From positions 62,001 to 126,000 of the forward strand of contig JAKBQY010000014.1 in assembly GCA_021835025.1 (NCBI GenBank): 64,000 bases of DNA, in the 5' to 3' direction. Both the position numbers and the translations under genes were made by a program. The notes beneath the pieces were generated by a model. It worked only from the letters and a program-made list of their open reading frames with translations. It was not told the DNA's origin and ran no database searches. This document shows positions 35,072 through 44,560 of the stretch, one piece after another (the first letter of the stretch is position 1; every line of letters starts with the position of its first letter). This DNA comes from Thermoplasmata archaeon (lineage in GTDB: Archaea > Thermoplasmatota > Thermoplasmata > Thermoplasmatales > Thermoplasmataceae).

Positions 35072-36087
35072 ATAAATTTATCAAGGCTTGATTGATTTTG
35101 ATTGTTGAAATTCTTTTCAACTAGGTCAAGAATGCCCGATATCCTTTTTTCTGAAAAACCATGTTCATTACATAAAAATTGAATTATCTTTTCCCTTTCA
35201 GGCATGTGGAATTTTGGTTCGGGAACATTTTCAACCGGAGGATTTTCAAAGAATTCTTGTATTTCTTCAAGGTGTTCAATATCTTTATTCTTGAATTTTA
35301 AAACATCGGTTATGCTTCCATATTTTTTGATAAGGTTCAGGGCGGTTTTTGCCCCAATTCCCCTTATGCCGGGATTGAAATCCGTACCAACAAGTATTCC
35401 TATATCTATCAATTGATTTTGCGTTATTTTATTGTATTCAAGATTTTCCTGTAAATCTATAATCTCTGGAGATATATTGATAAATTTTCCTGTGCCTGAT
35501 ATTCTCCTTCTGCCATATAAGGTAAAATTCCTCAAAATTCTTTTTCCACCAAAGAGGAGGCAATCATAATCCTGTGAAATCACAGCATCAACCACTCCCG
35601 TTTTACTCATATATGAAGCCTGTGCTTCCCCTTCAGACGGAGCCTGCACCCATGGAATGCCCATATAATCAAGCAATTTCTTAGATTCTGCTACTATTTC
35701 CGGAGTTATATAATTTATTCTGGATGAAAGAGACTTTATTTTATCTTTATCCTTGTTTTCTATAGCTATATTTAATTCCTCAATATTTTTTTCCCTGATA
35801 ATTTTTCTCTCCCTAAGTGTTTCATTTTTCAGGTAAAATGGTTTCCCGTCAAAGGAATACACAGGCTTTATATTATTTTCAAGAAGAGTTGATGTCCTGT
35901 AAAATATTCCTGATAAATGTGATGTTACATTTCCATTTGAATCCTTTAATGGTTCGCCATTTTCCCCACGAATACTGCTTAAAAACTGGTATATTATATT
36001 ATATCCATCCAGTGATGCCTTAATACCTGAATTTTCCTTGATGGACGTTTCATGTTTAATTAAAATTCCCGATATATTTACCCCCAT
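35068..36087 (-). CDS. fen: Flap endonuclease 1
   Basis: A 339-residue structure-specific nuclease that removes 5' flaps during Okazaki-fragment maturation and repair. Metal-binding acidic residues are seen in SFDGKPFYLK, APSEGEAQASYM, QDYDCLLFG and GTDFNPG. The helix-hairpin-helix region follows (GIRGIGAKTALNLIKKYG). The C-terminus QSSLDKFI is a PCNA-interacting (PIP) box. The N-terminus MGVNISGIL fits the family, in which the start residue position is functionally important. It is co-directional with radB, which begins before it with a five-base gap. Confidence 0.95.
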   Translation of the reverse strand: MGVNISGILIKHETSIKENSGIKASLDGYNIIYQFLSSIRGENGEPLKDSNGNVTSHLSGIFYRTSTLLENNIKPVYSFDGKPFYLKNETLRERKIIREKNIEELNIAIENKDKDKIKSLSSRINYITPEIVAESKKLLDYMGIPWVQAPSEGEAQASYMSKTGVVDAVISQDYDCLLFGGKRILRNFTLYGRRRISGTGKFINISPEIIDLQENLEYNKITQNQLIDIGILVGTDFNPGIRGIGAKTALNLIKKYGSITDVLKFKNKDIEHLEEIQEFFENPPVENVPEPKFHMPEREKIIQFLCNEHGFSEKRISGILDLVEKNFNNQNQSSLDKFI

Positions 36088-36091
36088 AAAT

Positions 36092-36799
36092 TCACCTGCA
36101 TTCTATTCCATCGTTAACTATTATAAACTTTGTGTAAATATTCTCACCAATTGATCTATGCTTCATAACAACCAGTTTCCTTATACCACTTTGATCCCTG
36201 TCTATTCTATATATAGCCTTCATAGCATGGTCGATAAAAAAACCGCCAAAGGGCTCCAGTGTATTGTTATCAACATTCTCATATATTTGATTGGTAATAA
36301 GCACGGGGATATCGAATTTCAATGCTATGCCAGATAGAATCTTTAACTGTTTTTCATAACCCTCCATTCTTGCGATAGGGTCAGATCCTGCCTCCATACG
36401 GAAAAAATTGGTAAATGAATCAACAACCATAAGACCGATACTTTTTTTTGATTCAATTTTTTCTGCTATTAATTTTTCAGATTTTATCAGGGCAAGATGC
36501 TGATCATCCATCGACTTTACCCTGTAAATATTCATATTATTGTAAATATTTTCATCGTTGCCACATATCTGCTGGAATCTTTCAATTGAAAAGCCTTCTG
36601 TGTCTATATAAATAACTGGATGACCGGATTTTATGGAAGCACAGGAAAAAATCATTGAAATGTTTGTTTTGCCTGATCCACCTTCACCATAAATTTCAGT
36701 TATTATTCCCGGCTCTATTCCACCATTCATCAACTCATCGATGCATGAATACCCTGTAGAAATTTTTGAATGTACATCTGTAAATTTTATTTTTTCCAT
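36092..36799 (-). CDS. radB: DNA repair and recombination protein RadB
   Basis: A 235-residue RecA-family ATPase corresponding to the catalytic core of RadA without its N-terminal DNA-binding domain. Walker A is EIYGEGGSGKTNIS near residue 39, Walker B is GLMVVDSFTNFFR near 137, and the C-terminal PFGGFFIDHAMK strand-exchange-type segment is present. RadB acts as a recombination mediator. It directly precedes fen in an apparent repair operon. Confidence 0.92.
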   Translation of the reverse strand: MEKIKFTDVHSKISTGYSCIDELMNGGIEPGIITEIYGEGGSGKTNISMIFSCASIKSGHPVIYIDTEGFSIERFQQICGNDENIYNNMNIYRVKSMDDQHLALIKSEKLIAEKIESKKSIGLMVVDSFTNFFRMEAGSDPIARMEGYEKQLKILSGIALKFDIPVLITNQIYENVDNNTLEPFGGFFIDHAMKAIYRIDRDQSGIRKLVVMKHRSIGENIYTKFIIVNDGIECR

Positions 36800-36865
36800 T
36801 TAATGATAAATTAATAATACTATAAAAAAATATATCATATATTTTATTTTAATAACTTTTTTATA

Positions 36866-37330
36866 ATGATATCTAATATAAGCAAAATGGCAGATACATA
36901 TCTTATTATAGGGATAATACTTTTGCTTGTGGGCGCTTATGCCTTTTATGATGGAGTATTGATCCTTGGTATACCCTTGATTCTTATTGCCCTATTTTTA
37001 CTCATCCAATATTACAGGTCTTCAACAAAACATGTTAATAAAAAAGTCTCAAATATAACCTATGATGGGATAATAGAAACGGGTGAGTCCAAAATTGAAA
37101 GAGGCACGTTCTATATTGATAGGGATAAATTTTTAACAGTGATGGAGAAAATAAAGGACCTTATTGCTACACAGGGACATATGCCAGAATTTGGACTTGA
37201 TGCAATATATCTTAATTACAGAAACCAATCAAGAGCAGAGGTTGTCATGAATGCAATAAATGAGAGGGGAGTGAAGGCTAGCCTGTTACAGGAAAGGTCG
37301 GATTGGAAGGTTAAGATAGATTTCGATTGA
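36866..37330 (+). CDS. Hypothetical membrane-anchored protein, 154 residues
   Basis: Two closely spaced hydrophobic helices lie at the N-terminus (residues about 11-55, YLIIGIILLLVGAYAFYDGV and VLILGIPLILIALFLLIQYY). A soluble C-terminal domain of about 100 residues follows (FYIDRDKFLTVMEKIKDLIA, NYRNQSRAEVVMNAINERGV, DWKVKIDFD). I do not recognise a family. The tail looks like a small alpha/beta domain facing the cytosol. A leaderless promoter (TATATCATATATTTTATT) precedes the ATG. Confidence 0.72.
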   Translation: MISNISKMADTYLIIGIILLLVGAYAFYDGVLILGIPLILIALFLLIQYYRSSTKHVNKKVSNITYDGIIETGESKIERGTFYIDRDKFLTVMEKIKDLIATQGHMPEFGLDAIYLNYRNQSRAEVVMNAINERGVKASLLQERSDWKVKIDFD

Positions 37331-37500
37331 ATGTTTTGATAAACTTCAACTATTATTGGCAAGAAATCCATCAATGTATTGGAGAGGGTAACCAAAAGGT
37401 TATGGTTTAAACGGGTGATATATCTATCATACATGGCATTAAATAACATACAGATAATTGGCAATGCAAAAAATAATAAATAAAAATACATTAACATACC

Positions 37501-38418
37501 ATGAACTTTATTGAAGAATTAAAAAATTTAAAAGAGCAAATTAAATTTAAGGAAAAATTTAACCTTGATTTTGATTACGATAATATAGTAATTTCAGGAA
37601 TGGGTGGATCAGGAATAGTTGGAGATATTATCCAGGAGCATTATACAAAAAAACCATTGATTGCAATAGGCGATTATGGAATTCCAGATTTTGTAGACGA
37701 AAACACATTATTTATTGGAATAAGTTATTCCGGCAATACAGAAGAAACGATAAATAATATCAAAGAAGCAAAAGAAAGAAATGCCCATATATTTGCAATA
37801 ACAGCAGGAGGTAAATTGGCAGATATGGTGGAAAACAAAATTATCATACCATCGGGATTGCAGCCAAGATCCGCAATTGGATATATGCTAATGCCACTTT
37901 TCAATACATTCGCCCCGATACAGGATTCAATAATTGATGAAACATATAATTTACTGGATTCAATGGATAAAAATCATGACGAGATGAAAAAATTTGCACT
38001 TAAAATATATGAAAATAGCTATATACCAATTATTTTTGGAGCAAAGCCATATAAATCCGTTGCATATAGATGGAAAACACAGTTCAATGAAAATTCCAAA
38101 ACATTTGCATTTTACAATTATTTTCCAGAGTTAAACCATAATGATACAATGCCGTTAAAAAAAGCATATAGAAAGGATGAATATCTGTATTTTGTATTCA
38201 ATTCTGACCATCCAAGGGTGCAGAAAAGAATAAATGTAACCCAGGAGATAACCGGTGAATCATTCAATATTATCAGTTCACCAACCGAGGATTATTTTCA
38301 GAAACTATTTTATTTGATACACTATGCTGATTACGTTACATACGAACTAGCATTGATAAGAGATGTTGATCCAACCGATGTTTCAACCATTGAGGAATTA
38401 AAGAGTAAATTAGCTTAA
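37501..38418 (+). CDS. pgi/pmi: Bifunctional phosphoglucose/phosphomannose isomerase
   Basis: A 305-residue SIS-domain isomerase converting glucose 6-phosphate and mannose 6-phosphate to fructose 6-phosphate. The phosphate-binding SIS motifs are ISGMGGSGIVGDI near residue 31 and GISYSGNTEETINN near 77. The catalytic region FPELNHND near 215 matches the archaeal PGI/PMI family found in Thermoplasmatales and Crenarchaeota. It converges with the NFACT gene, with a nine-base overlap. Confidence 0.93.
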   Translation: MNFIEELKNLKEQIKFKEKFNLDFDYDNIVISGMGGSGIVGDIIQEHYTKKPLIAIGDYGIPDFVDENTLFIGISYSGNTEETINNIKEAKERNAHIFAITAGGKLADMVENKIIIPSGLQPRSAIGYMLMPLFNTFAPIQDSIIDETYNLLDSMDKNHDEMKKFALKIYENSYIPIIFGAKPYKSVAYRWKTQFNENSKTFAFYNYFPELNHNDTMPLKKAYRKDEYLYFVFNSDHPRVQKRINVTQEITGESFNIISSPTEDYFQKLFYLIHYADYVTYELALIRDVDPTDVSTIEELKSKLA

Positions 38419-40263
38419 TTCTTTTTCCTTTACATCCCTGAATGTCTCAACGACCACGCTTCCACCAGGTGGCAGTATTGGATCTATTTCGGTTTTGTCC
38501 ATGTCAAGTATTTTTGCTATTTTTGCAGCCGCAACACCCCTCTTTTCATTGCCTGACCTGATCTTTACCCATTTTTCTGAATTAACTCCAGTAATGGATG
38601 GTGAAATCATTGGTAAATCATAATCCTTATATTTTATTACTGAAATTTTTAATTCAAGGGGAAGATTCAAGATATAATTCCTCTTGCCCCTTATAATCCA
38701 TGACCCCTTTGATATGAATTCACCAGATTCAGGCGTCTTGCTCACCTGCGATGGATAAACCCAGTATGCTGTTCCTGATGATATTCCGGCGGGCCATGCC
38801 CTTGACATGGATAATGCAAACTGACAAGCCTCATTCACTGTATTTTCTGTAATGCTAATATTGTCATATTTAATAACGGTACTTGGGGCGCCATATAAAT
38901 CTGCATGCACATATATATCTTTGTCATCCATATGTTTTTTTACAAGTTTTTCATTTGTTTTTGCATCTCTTCCAGATAAAACAAGATTGCCTTCGGAGGA
39001 TATGAACCAGTGATATGTTTCAAACCAGTATCTCGGCCTTTTCTTTATCTGCTTTCTTTCCTCCTCCTTCTTTATCAGTTTTTTTGTCTCTTCAATGGCT
39101 TTCTCTGCACCCTCGATCTTATTTTTATAGTCCTTTGAAGTGTTAAAAATATTACTTAAATTTGTCCCAATTGATGATGCATAATTCATCGTTATCTTTG
39201 CATTCATATATTCTATGGAAAATGTCTTTTTTGATGGGTTTATATTGGATATAATGAGCCCATTGTACTGAAAATCAACGGTAGTATTCTGATTTACTTT
39301 CCCCTGAACAATTTTCAACAATTTTTGCATATTGCCCATATTCATCTTTAAAAAATTCCCAAAATTATAATATATTTCCATATATTTCTTAAATTCCTCT
39401 ATTGATTTCTTCTGTGATTCAACTCTTCTTTCAACATTGCTTTTACTTTTTTCTGTAACAGGATAATTATTTAAATAATAAATCAACCCTTCATTGAAAT
39501 CATCAAATGATTCTTCTGGATTTTTATTTAGGTTGGTTAAAACTACAGGGGAAAGAAGTTCCTCATCTCTGTAGTAATAAGACTTATTCATCAGCGACTC
39601 TTCCATAAGTGATATTATTTTATCATGGATATTCTTAAAATTTTCCTCTATTTCAAGAGGCATCGAATTTTTGTCAATGTTTAGGCGGAATATTACCTCT
39701 TCGGCAATTTCACCTCCAAGATTTGCTCTGGTAGCAAGTGTTTTTACTATAGATGCTTTGCTGTTTTTAAGTACTTCATCAAATATCTCCTGATTCTCCA
39801 CTGGATTTGTGTTTGAAGGCGGGATATATTCCTCTCCAATTTGAATTTTTCTGGTTCTATACACATGCTGTTCCATGGCAAATACTATTTTCCTGTTTTC
39901 AGTTAGGATAAGATTGCCACTCCCAAACAACTCAAGAATAATTTCCTGCCCTGTATGAAGCGTTATTTTTATTACTCTGTCAAAATTAATTTGTTCTATT
40001 TTCACTATTCTCTTTTCTGATAATTGTTTCCTGAATATCATCGCAAGCTGGGAAGCTTCTGAAGGTTTTTCCGCTTCATAAAATGCAATGCCCTTCGACA
40101 GGGAAATAAAAAATTCCCTTTTTTTAATATCAGACCTGTATATCTGAAGGATGAACTCCTTTTGATTTATCTGGTATACCTTTTTTATAAAGGAGTTTTC
40201 AATTTCGTTTTTATAAATATTTATGAATGCATAAAAATCCATTGATGATTCCTTGAGTTTCAT
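38410..40263 (-). CDS. NFACT-family ribosome quality-control protein (Rqc2/RqcH homologue)
   Basis: A 617-residue protein with the NFACT-N domain, a long coiled coil (around 280-420), and an NFACT-R domain. The latter contains RYWFETYHWFISSEGNLVLS in part, then GRDAKTNEKLVKKHMDDKDI and HADLYGAPSTVIK, the conserved D-x-Y-x-H-A-D block. Homologues (Rqc2, RqcH, NEMF) bind stalled large ribosomal subunits and recruit tRNA for C-terminal tailing. It is also annotated as fibronectin-binding protein A. A separate promoter precedes it. Confidence 0.92.
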   Translation of the reverse strand: MKLKESSMDFYAFINIYKNEIENSFIKKVYQINQKEFILQIYRSDIKKREFFISLSKGIAFYEAEKPSEASQLAMIFRKQLSEKRIVKIEQINFDRVIKITLHTGQEIILELFGSGNLILTENRKIVFAMEQHVYRTRKIQIGEEYIPPSNTNPVENQEIFDEVLKNSKASIVKTLATRANLGGEIAEEVIFRLNIDKNSMPLEIEENFKNIHDKIISLMEESLMNKSYYYRDEELLSPVVLTNLNKNPEESFDDFNEGLIYYLNNYPVTEKSKSNVERRVESQKKSIEEFKKYMEIYYNFGNFLKMNMGNMQKLLKIVQGKVNQNTTVDFQYNGLIISNINPSKKTFSIEYMNAKITMNYASSIGTNLSNIFNTSKDYKNKIEGAEKAIEETKKLIKKEEERKQIKKRPRYWFETYHWFISSEGNLVLSGRDAKTNEKLVKKHMDDKDIYVHADLYGAPSTVIKYDNISITENTVNEACQFALSMSRAWPAGISSGTAYWVYPSQVSKTPESGEFISKGSWIIRGKRNYILNLPLELKISVIKYKDYDLPMISPSITGVNSEKWVKIRSGNEKRGVAAAKIAKILDMDKTEIDPILPPGGSVVVETFRDVKEKELS

Positions 40264-40419
40264 GTGTTATTAGTGTTTAATTGTATTTTAATTTTATTTA
40301 AATTCATTTAAAACATTTCCTAATTTCTGAAAAAGTATAATATCCCGTAACAGCCCTTTTTTAATAGCATCAATAATATCTTGGTAAGGCACTCCACAGT
40401 AATAAATACAGGGAAACGG

Positions 40420-40438
40420 TAATTTCCTAATGAAATTA
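40420..40438 (+). promoter_or_regulatory. Inverted repeat upstream of a regulator gene
   Basis: TAATTTC-CTAAT-GAAATTA is a perfect 7-base inverted repeat with a 5-base spacer. It lies about 40 bases upstream of a TATA-like TTTTATATATAAC (40472-40484) and about 70 before the ATG of the HTH gene. It may be an operator for that regulator. The 7-base arms could also occur by chance in such AT-rich DNA. Confidence 0.4.
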
Positions 40439-40504
40439 TTGATACTGATATGTTGCTTTATTTCTATGCAATGATTTTATATATAACTAAATGTTATTTG
40501 CATA

Positions 40505-41494
40505 ATGCACCTGGATGAAAATCTGATGAAACAAATAATTCGTTATCTTCAATGGCCTGCCGATGACCTGCACAGGCCGGAAAATGGTATTGTTTATAGA
40601 AGGCCATCGGTATTCTGGGTATATAAAAAATTCCTTGAGGCGGGAAGCCATTATTCAAGGATATCCATTTTTAACCATTATGATGAGGTACTGCAATCAT
40701 TATTTCCCAGATTCCTGATTCTTCCAGAATTTTTTGGCTTTAAAATGAGGTCGGTCATGTTTAAGGACGACCTATCGATAAGGGAAGAGCAGTTAAAAAG
40801 GATAGGATCCTGTGAACATGTGGAACTCGTGCAAAGGGGGATGGGTGTTATTTCCATGGAAATTTTCCCGATTCTCTCAATTAACGTTCTATATAGGACT
40901 GAATCTGAACTTGAAGAAACAATACGAGATATTGAAACGATATGTCCATCGTTAAAGGTTTTTTATTCTGTTGATTCCTATAACTTCTTTTCTGGTACAA
41001 ACAATGATATACTTTCATTCAAAAGAAATATTACTTCCCAAATGAAAAATATAATAATTTCATTACTGGAAAACCCACTAACTCCAATGAATGAAATTGC
41101 TGATTCCCTCCATATAAAAAGGTCCACAATATATAAAATGATGCAAAGTATATCATCAAGCGGTTTATTTAAAATTGAATTTAGTATAAAAAATCCCTCA
41201 ATATGTGGTATGACACTTGGCCAGGTTGGCATATCCTGTACGCAAGAAAATAGAGACATATTAATTAATAAAATTAATAGCTTGGAAACGTTTAAGGAAA
41301 GGGCTCTACAGTTCAGATGGAGTTTTTCTAATGTTCTATATGTGATGTTTTGGTCCAGAAATTACTCCGACATGTTAGAGTTTAATAATTATCTCAATAA
41401 AAATCTTGAGGATTTCGACAACCGTTTGATTGTATGGGGACCATCCACGCAGCAGAACATAGAGACCACAATAGAAATGGTTAGAACACTTTGA
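40505..41494 (+). CDS. Large HTH-containing putative transcription regulator
   Basis: A 329-residue soluble protein. The middle (about 180-220) has a winged-helix-like HTH: IISLLENPLTPMNEIADSLH followed by IKRSTIYKMMQSISSSGL. The flanking N-terminal (about 170 residues) and C-terminal (about 110 residues) domains resemble each other weakly in layout and could bind a ligand; no family is recognised. A leaderless promoter and an upstream inverted repeat suggest autoregulation. Related architectures are known in Thermoplasmatales as Lrp/MarR-like orphans. The target is unknown. Confidence 0.68.
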   Translation: MHLDENLMKQIIRYLQWPADDLHRPENGIVYRRPSVFWVYKKFLEAGSHYSRISIFNHYDEVLQSLFPRFLILPEFFGFKMRSVMFKDDLSIREEQLKRIGSCEHVELVQRGMGVISMEIFPILSINVLYRTESELEETIRDIETICPSLKVFYSVDSYNFFSGTNNDILSFKRNITSQMKNIIISLLENPLTPMNEIADSLHIKRSTIYKMMQSISSSGLFKIEFSIKNPSICGMTLGQVGISCTQENRDILINKINSLETFKERALQFRWSFSNVLYVMFWSRNYSDMLEFNNYLNKNLEDFDNRLIVWGPSTQQNIETTIEMVRTL

Positions 41495-41735
41495 AATTCA
41501 AAAATACATTGTTTATTTTCTTTTTGTGTGATATATTAAGGGTGATGAAACTATTGAAATTTGCGAAAACTCTCATAATTTTCTGGCATTTACAGGTTTG
41601 GGCCATAACATATAATCATCCACTACCTTGAAATTTTCTAAATTATATTTTTGGAAATTAAAAAATTAAAACCCAATATAAATAATATTGAGAAATGCTT
41701 ATCATTTTAATAAAATAATTAAAAGAAGAATAGCA

Positions 41736-42794
41736 TCATTTCTTCTTCTTCATTATTCCTATCACTGATCCAATGGCAGCAATGACAACTACTGTTCCAA
41801 TTATACCGTAAAACTCCAGTGGAGACAACCCCCCTGGAAGTAAAGGTGAAGTTGGTTTGGATGTTTTTACAGCGCTAAAGGCAAGGGTTTTAGTGGTATT
41901 CTTTCCATTTACACTCATTGATCCATTTGACAGAGAAGACTTATACCCCGTTACAGCCCCAACAGTGAAAGAATAGGTGCCATTTCCCTTAATAAATTTC
42001 AGAGAAGTTGTAGTTGCGGATACGTTTATTCCATTGAATGTTACTGACCATGATTTGCCAGATGGCAGACCCGATTCAGTAAAGGTGATATAATACGATG
42101 GCAATTGAACGTTTGTTGCTGTGAGGTTGGCATATATTCCCAATGTGGAATTTGTCATATATAACCTAAGGTATAAACCGCTATTTTCATCTATATACAT
42201 AGTTCCATTCATACCGTTTGTTGAATTATGAGAAGTTATCCTATCGGACATAAAAGTACCCATTTGCGTTCGGAAATAAATTCCAGTCTTAACATTCGTA
42301 AAGTTATTTCCTGAAATAACTATACCCTCATTAAGTTTCGCAAGTTGGGTATTATTAACTACATACAACCCTGTATTGCCCATTTCATTCCACGAAGCCC
42401 ATACTGTGGAACTAGAGAAATGGCCCAACATCATAGCGGTATGCTGAAGATGCACAGATTCGTTTGTAGTGTTAACCTTTAATATTGTATAGTTCGTAAA
42501 TCCTGAGCCCGAATATATAGTGGTCTTCATGTAAAAGCTATAGTTTGCATATGCACCTGAAAATGCCCAAAGGGGTGTTTTTGAATTTGTTCCACTAAAA
42601 GGTGTGGGCATTCCAAAATGGATATTATTGGTTTGTTCTTGGCCACTATTTCCTGAAATAGGTACTGGAAGCATAAAAAATTCAGAACTCAAAAAAATTA
42701 TAACTATTAAAATGACAATGCCTCCATATATGGATTTTAACTTCCAAGAATGATGGTTTTTGCTTTTCTGTTGATATGAAAATATATTTTTCAT
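41736..42794 (-). CDS. Cell-surface protein with ESGLPSG-type domain and C-terminal membrane anchor
   Basis: A 352-residue exported protein. An N-terminal signal/anchor helix (IYGGIVILIVIIFLSSEFFM) is followed by a Ser/Thr/Asn-rich ectodomain with many N-glycosylation sequons. Next comes YYITFTESGLPSGKSWSVTF, a beta-sandwich module recurring in Thermoplasmatales surface proteins and thermopsins. A C-terminal helix (EFYGIIGTVVVIAAIGSVIG) ends in MKKKK. It is probably anchored in the membrane facing the acid exterior; no catalytic motif is seen. Its first residues and upstream DNA resemble those of the gene at 47024. Confidence 0.75.
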   Translation of the reverse strand: MKNIFSYQQKSKNHHSWKLKSIYGGIVILIVIIFLSSEFFMLPVPISGNSGQEQTNNIHFGMPTPFSGTNSKTPLWAFSGAYANYSFYMKTTIYSGSGFTNYTILKVNTTNESVHLQHTAMMLGHFSSSTVWASWNEMGNTGLYVVNNTQLAKLNEGIVISGNNFTNVKTGIYFRTQMGTFMSDRITSHNSTNGMNGTMYIDENSGLYLRLYMTNSTLGIYANLTATNVQLPSYYITFTESGLPSGKSWSVTFNGINVSATTTSLKFIKGNGTYSFTVGAVTGYKSSLSNGSMSVNGKNTTKTLAFSAVKTSKPTSPLLPGGLSPLEFYGIIGTVVVIAAIGSVIGIMKKKK

Positions 42795-43380
42795 AAATAA
42801 TAAACTATTAATAAAATATAAGGTTTAACTCCTTTTTTCCGTAGTTAACTCGCATATGATTTTAACCGGTTGTAATATTAATTTTAATATTTTCAATGGA
42901 TGAAAAGAAAACCCTGGCCTTCCAGGAAAAGATTAACTACGAAAATGTGTATTATATTAACAGGATATGTATACCCCACCTAAACTCTGGTAATTTTAAC
43001 CCATTGTTTTCCGCGATCTTTTCATCTTTGAAAGTATAATAATATCTTATTGATATAACCCAGCAATTCATTAGCTTGAATTTTATAAATTGGAAATATT
43101 GATGTAAATTTGTATAAATATATTATAAGGTAGCTTTTTTCCATTTTCATGATATTATTATTGAAAAATGGAATTTTAATTTTATTTATTTAGTCCATCC
43201 TGTATTTTCATGGGTGTTCTTATAAATTGAAATATATTGCACTGGCAATTCTATGAACTAAATATACAAATATGCCTGGAACATATCAATATTAAATTTA
43301 CCCATAGAAAACAAGGATAATCTAAAAAATTAATATTATCGGTACCGATACAATTTATATTTGGAAAATAGCTTGCCTAA
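42795..43380. other. Intergenic, no gene recognised
   Basis: The left end is the promoter/leader of the surface-protein gene, similar to 47543-47600. The rest is AT-rich with only short broken frames. A sequence TATTATCGGTACCGATACAA at 43336-43355 includes the short palindrome ATCGGTACCGAT. Confidence 0.4.
42797..42852 (-). promoter_or_regulatory. Leader/promoter shared with another surface-protein gene
   Basis: On the plus strand the DNA after the start codon reads CATAAATAATAAACTATTAA and then ATATAAGGTTTAACTCCTTTTTTCCGTAGTTAAC. The corresponding region of the gene at 47024 (47543-47600) has the same elements: CATAAATAATTAACTGACAA, ATATAATGCTTAGCTCC, TTATTTC, AGTTAC. This suggests common regulation or a duplicated promoter. 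Confidence 0.5.
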
Positions 43381-44005
43381 GATGAAATGTATGACAGGAA
43401 AAAACTGTATATACTGTTGAATTCATATAAAACAAGAAAACTGTTTTGTTATTGTGTTTAGACGAGTTGGAAAATCATCCATTCTAAAACTGTTTTAAAA
43501 CCTTAATGGAAGAAAAAAATGTAATGGTGGTAAAATTTAATTTGGAAGGAATATCAAATTTATCCAATTATTATAATAGACGGGTAGATGACTTGATGGT
43601 GGAACTTTCAAAGAAGTATAAAATTAAATATTACAAAATGAAGGTAAAAAAAATTATAAATCGTTTCATTGGGAGTATTAATCAAATTGACATAAAATTA
43701 CACAATTTCGAGATTTTCTTAATTAACACGATGATTTTCCTGACAATAGTATAAAGGCATCCCCGATGTTTTATGACGTTCCTCAGAAACTTGTATCGGA
43801 TTTAAAAGATGGTATAATTATTATAATGGATGAATTTCAATATGCAAGAATGTTGAAGGATCCTTGAAGGTGATATATCTATCCATGAGAGGTTAGATGG
43901 GGATTCAGTAGTCATATGATCTATTATTGGGCTCAGTTAATATTCAGTATATTACATATAATACTCTGCACAGAGAGGGTAGTCGACCTTGTTTTTATAA
44001 ATAAT
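43381..44005 (+). pseudogene. Remnant of an archaeal AAA ATPase gene
   Basis: Pieces in different frames line up with the N-terminal part of the archaeal ATPase family (ATPase_2). They are MYDRKKLYILLNSYKTRKL at 43387, FVIVFRRVGKSSILKLF (Walker A) from about 43445, EGISNLSNYYNRRVDDLMVE from about 43540, and FYDVPQKLVSDLKDGIIIIM with DEFQYARMLKDP (Walker B-like) from about 43770. After that only traces remain (GDISIHERLDGDSVVI). At least three frameshifts or stops separate the blocks, and the C-terminal half is absent. An 82-codon frame at 43506 is one of these pieces, not a separate gene. Confidence 0.75.
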
Positions 44006-44077
44006 TGCAAATTGCAATATTATAAATAAAAAATTACCACAAAACAAGAAATTCCTTCAATACAACCAAAAGATTAT

Positions 44078-44105
44078 TAAGGTTCCTAATAATAAGGTTT
44101 CCTAA
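44078..44105 (+). promoter_or_regulatory. Tandem operator-like repeats before marR
   Basis: TAAGGTTCCTAA (44078-44089) and TAAGGTTTCCTAA (44093-44105) are tandem, each with AGG/CCT arms. They lie between a TATA-like element (TATTATAAATAAAA, about 44018) and the marR ATG at 44108. Position and form suit a MarR autoregulatory site; binding is inferred. Confidence 0.5.
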
Positions 44106-44107
44106 GT

Positions 44108-44560
44108 ATGAAAAATGAAAGTAACAAATTAGAGAATGAAATGGTAATGGTGTGGACAAACGTTGGAACTTTTGTTCAGAGGTTTATCAAGGTTTCCAGA
44201 TTAAATGCTAAGAAAAGTGGTTTAACATTGCCTAGGGCATGGATACTCCAGGCAATTTCCCAAGAAAATGGAATGACTGAAACTGATTTGGCTAGGTACA
44301 CAGGCACGACTCTACCAACAATAACTGATATCCTGGATGAACTGGTCAAGGTAAATTTTATTACAAAAAATAGGAGTAGGGAAGATGAACGCAAATTGGT
44401 AATTTCTATTTCAAATACTGGCAGAGAGAAATTGAAGAAATTTCAGTATCTTCAGCAACAATTTGTTGAAAAAATAGAAAAGGAAACAGGAAAGGAATTC
44501 ATGGATAAACTATCAAATGTATTTCAGACACTTGTAAAGGCCACGAATTCTTATGTGTGA
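44108..44560 (+). CDS. MarR-family transcriptional regulator
   Basis: A 150-residue winged-helix dimeric regulator. Helix-turn-helix ETDLARYTGTTLPTITDILD near residue 58 is followed by the wing with NRSREDERKLVISISNTG, the DxRxxxL-type pattern of MarR proteins. Its stop overlaps the start of the MFS transporter gene, so the pair forms a classic efflux operon in which MarR probably senses a toxic compound and represses both genes. Confidence 0.9.
   Translation: MKNESNKLENEMVMVWTNVGTFVQRFIKVSRLNAKKSGLTLPRAWILQAISQENGMTETDLARYTGTTLPTITDILDELVKVNFITKNRSREDERKLVISISNTGREKLKKFQYLQQQFVEKIEKETGKEFMDKLSNVFQTLVKATNSYV

Noticed and set aside
37216..37497. Minus-strand hydrophobic frame between the membrane protein and pgi/pmi
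   Set aside because: Half of it is antisense to the 36866 gene, and it has no promoter or family support.
43506..43754. 82-codon open frame as a separate gene
   Set aside because: Its sequence (EGISNLSNYYNRRVDDLM) continues the ATPase remnant before and after it in other frames, so it is one piece of a pseudogene.
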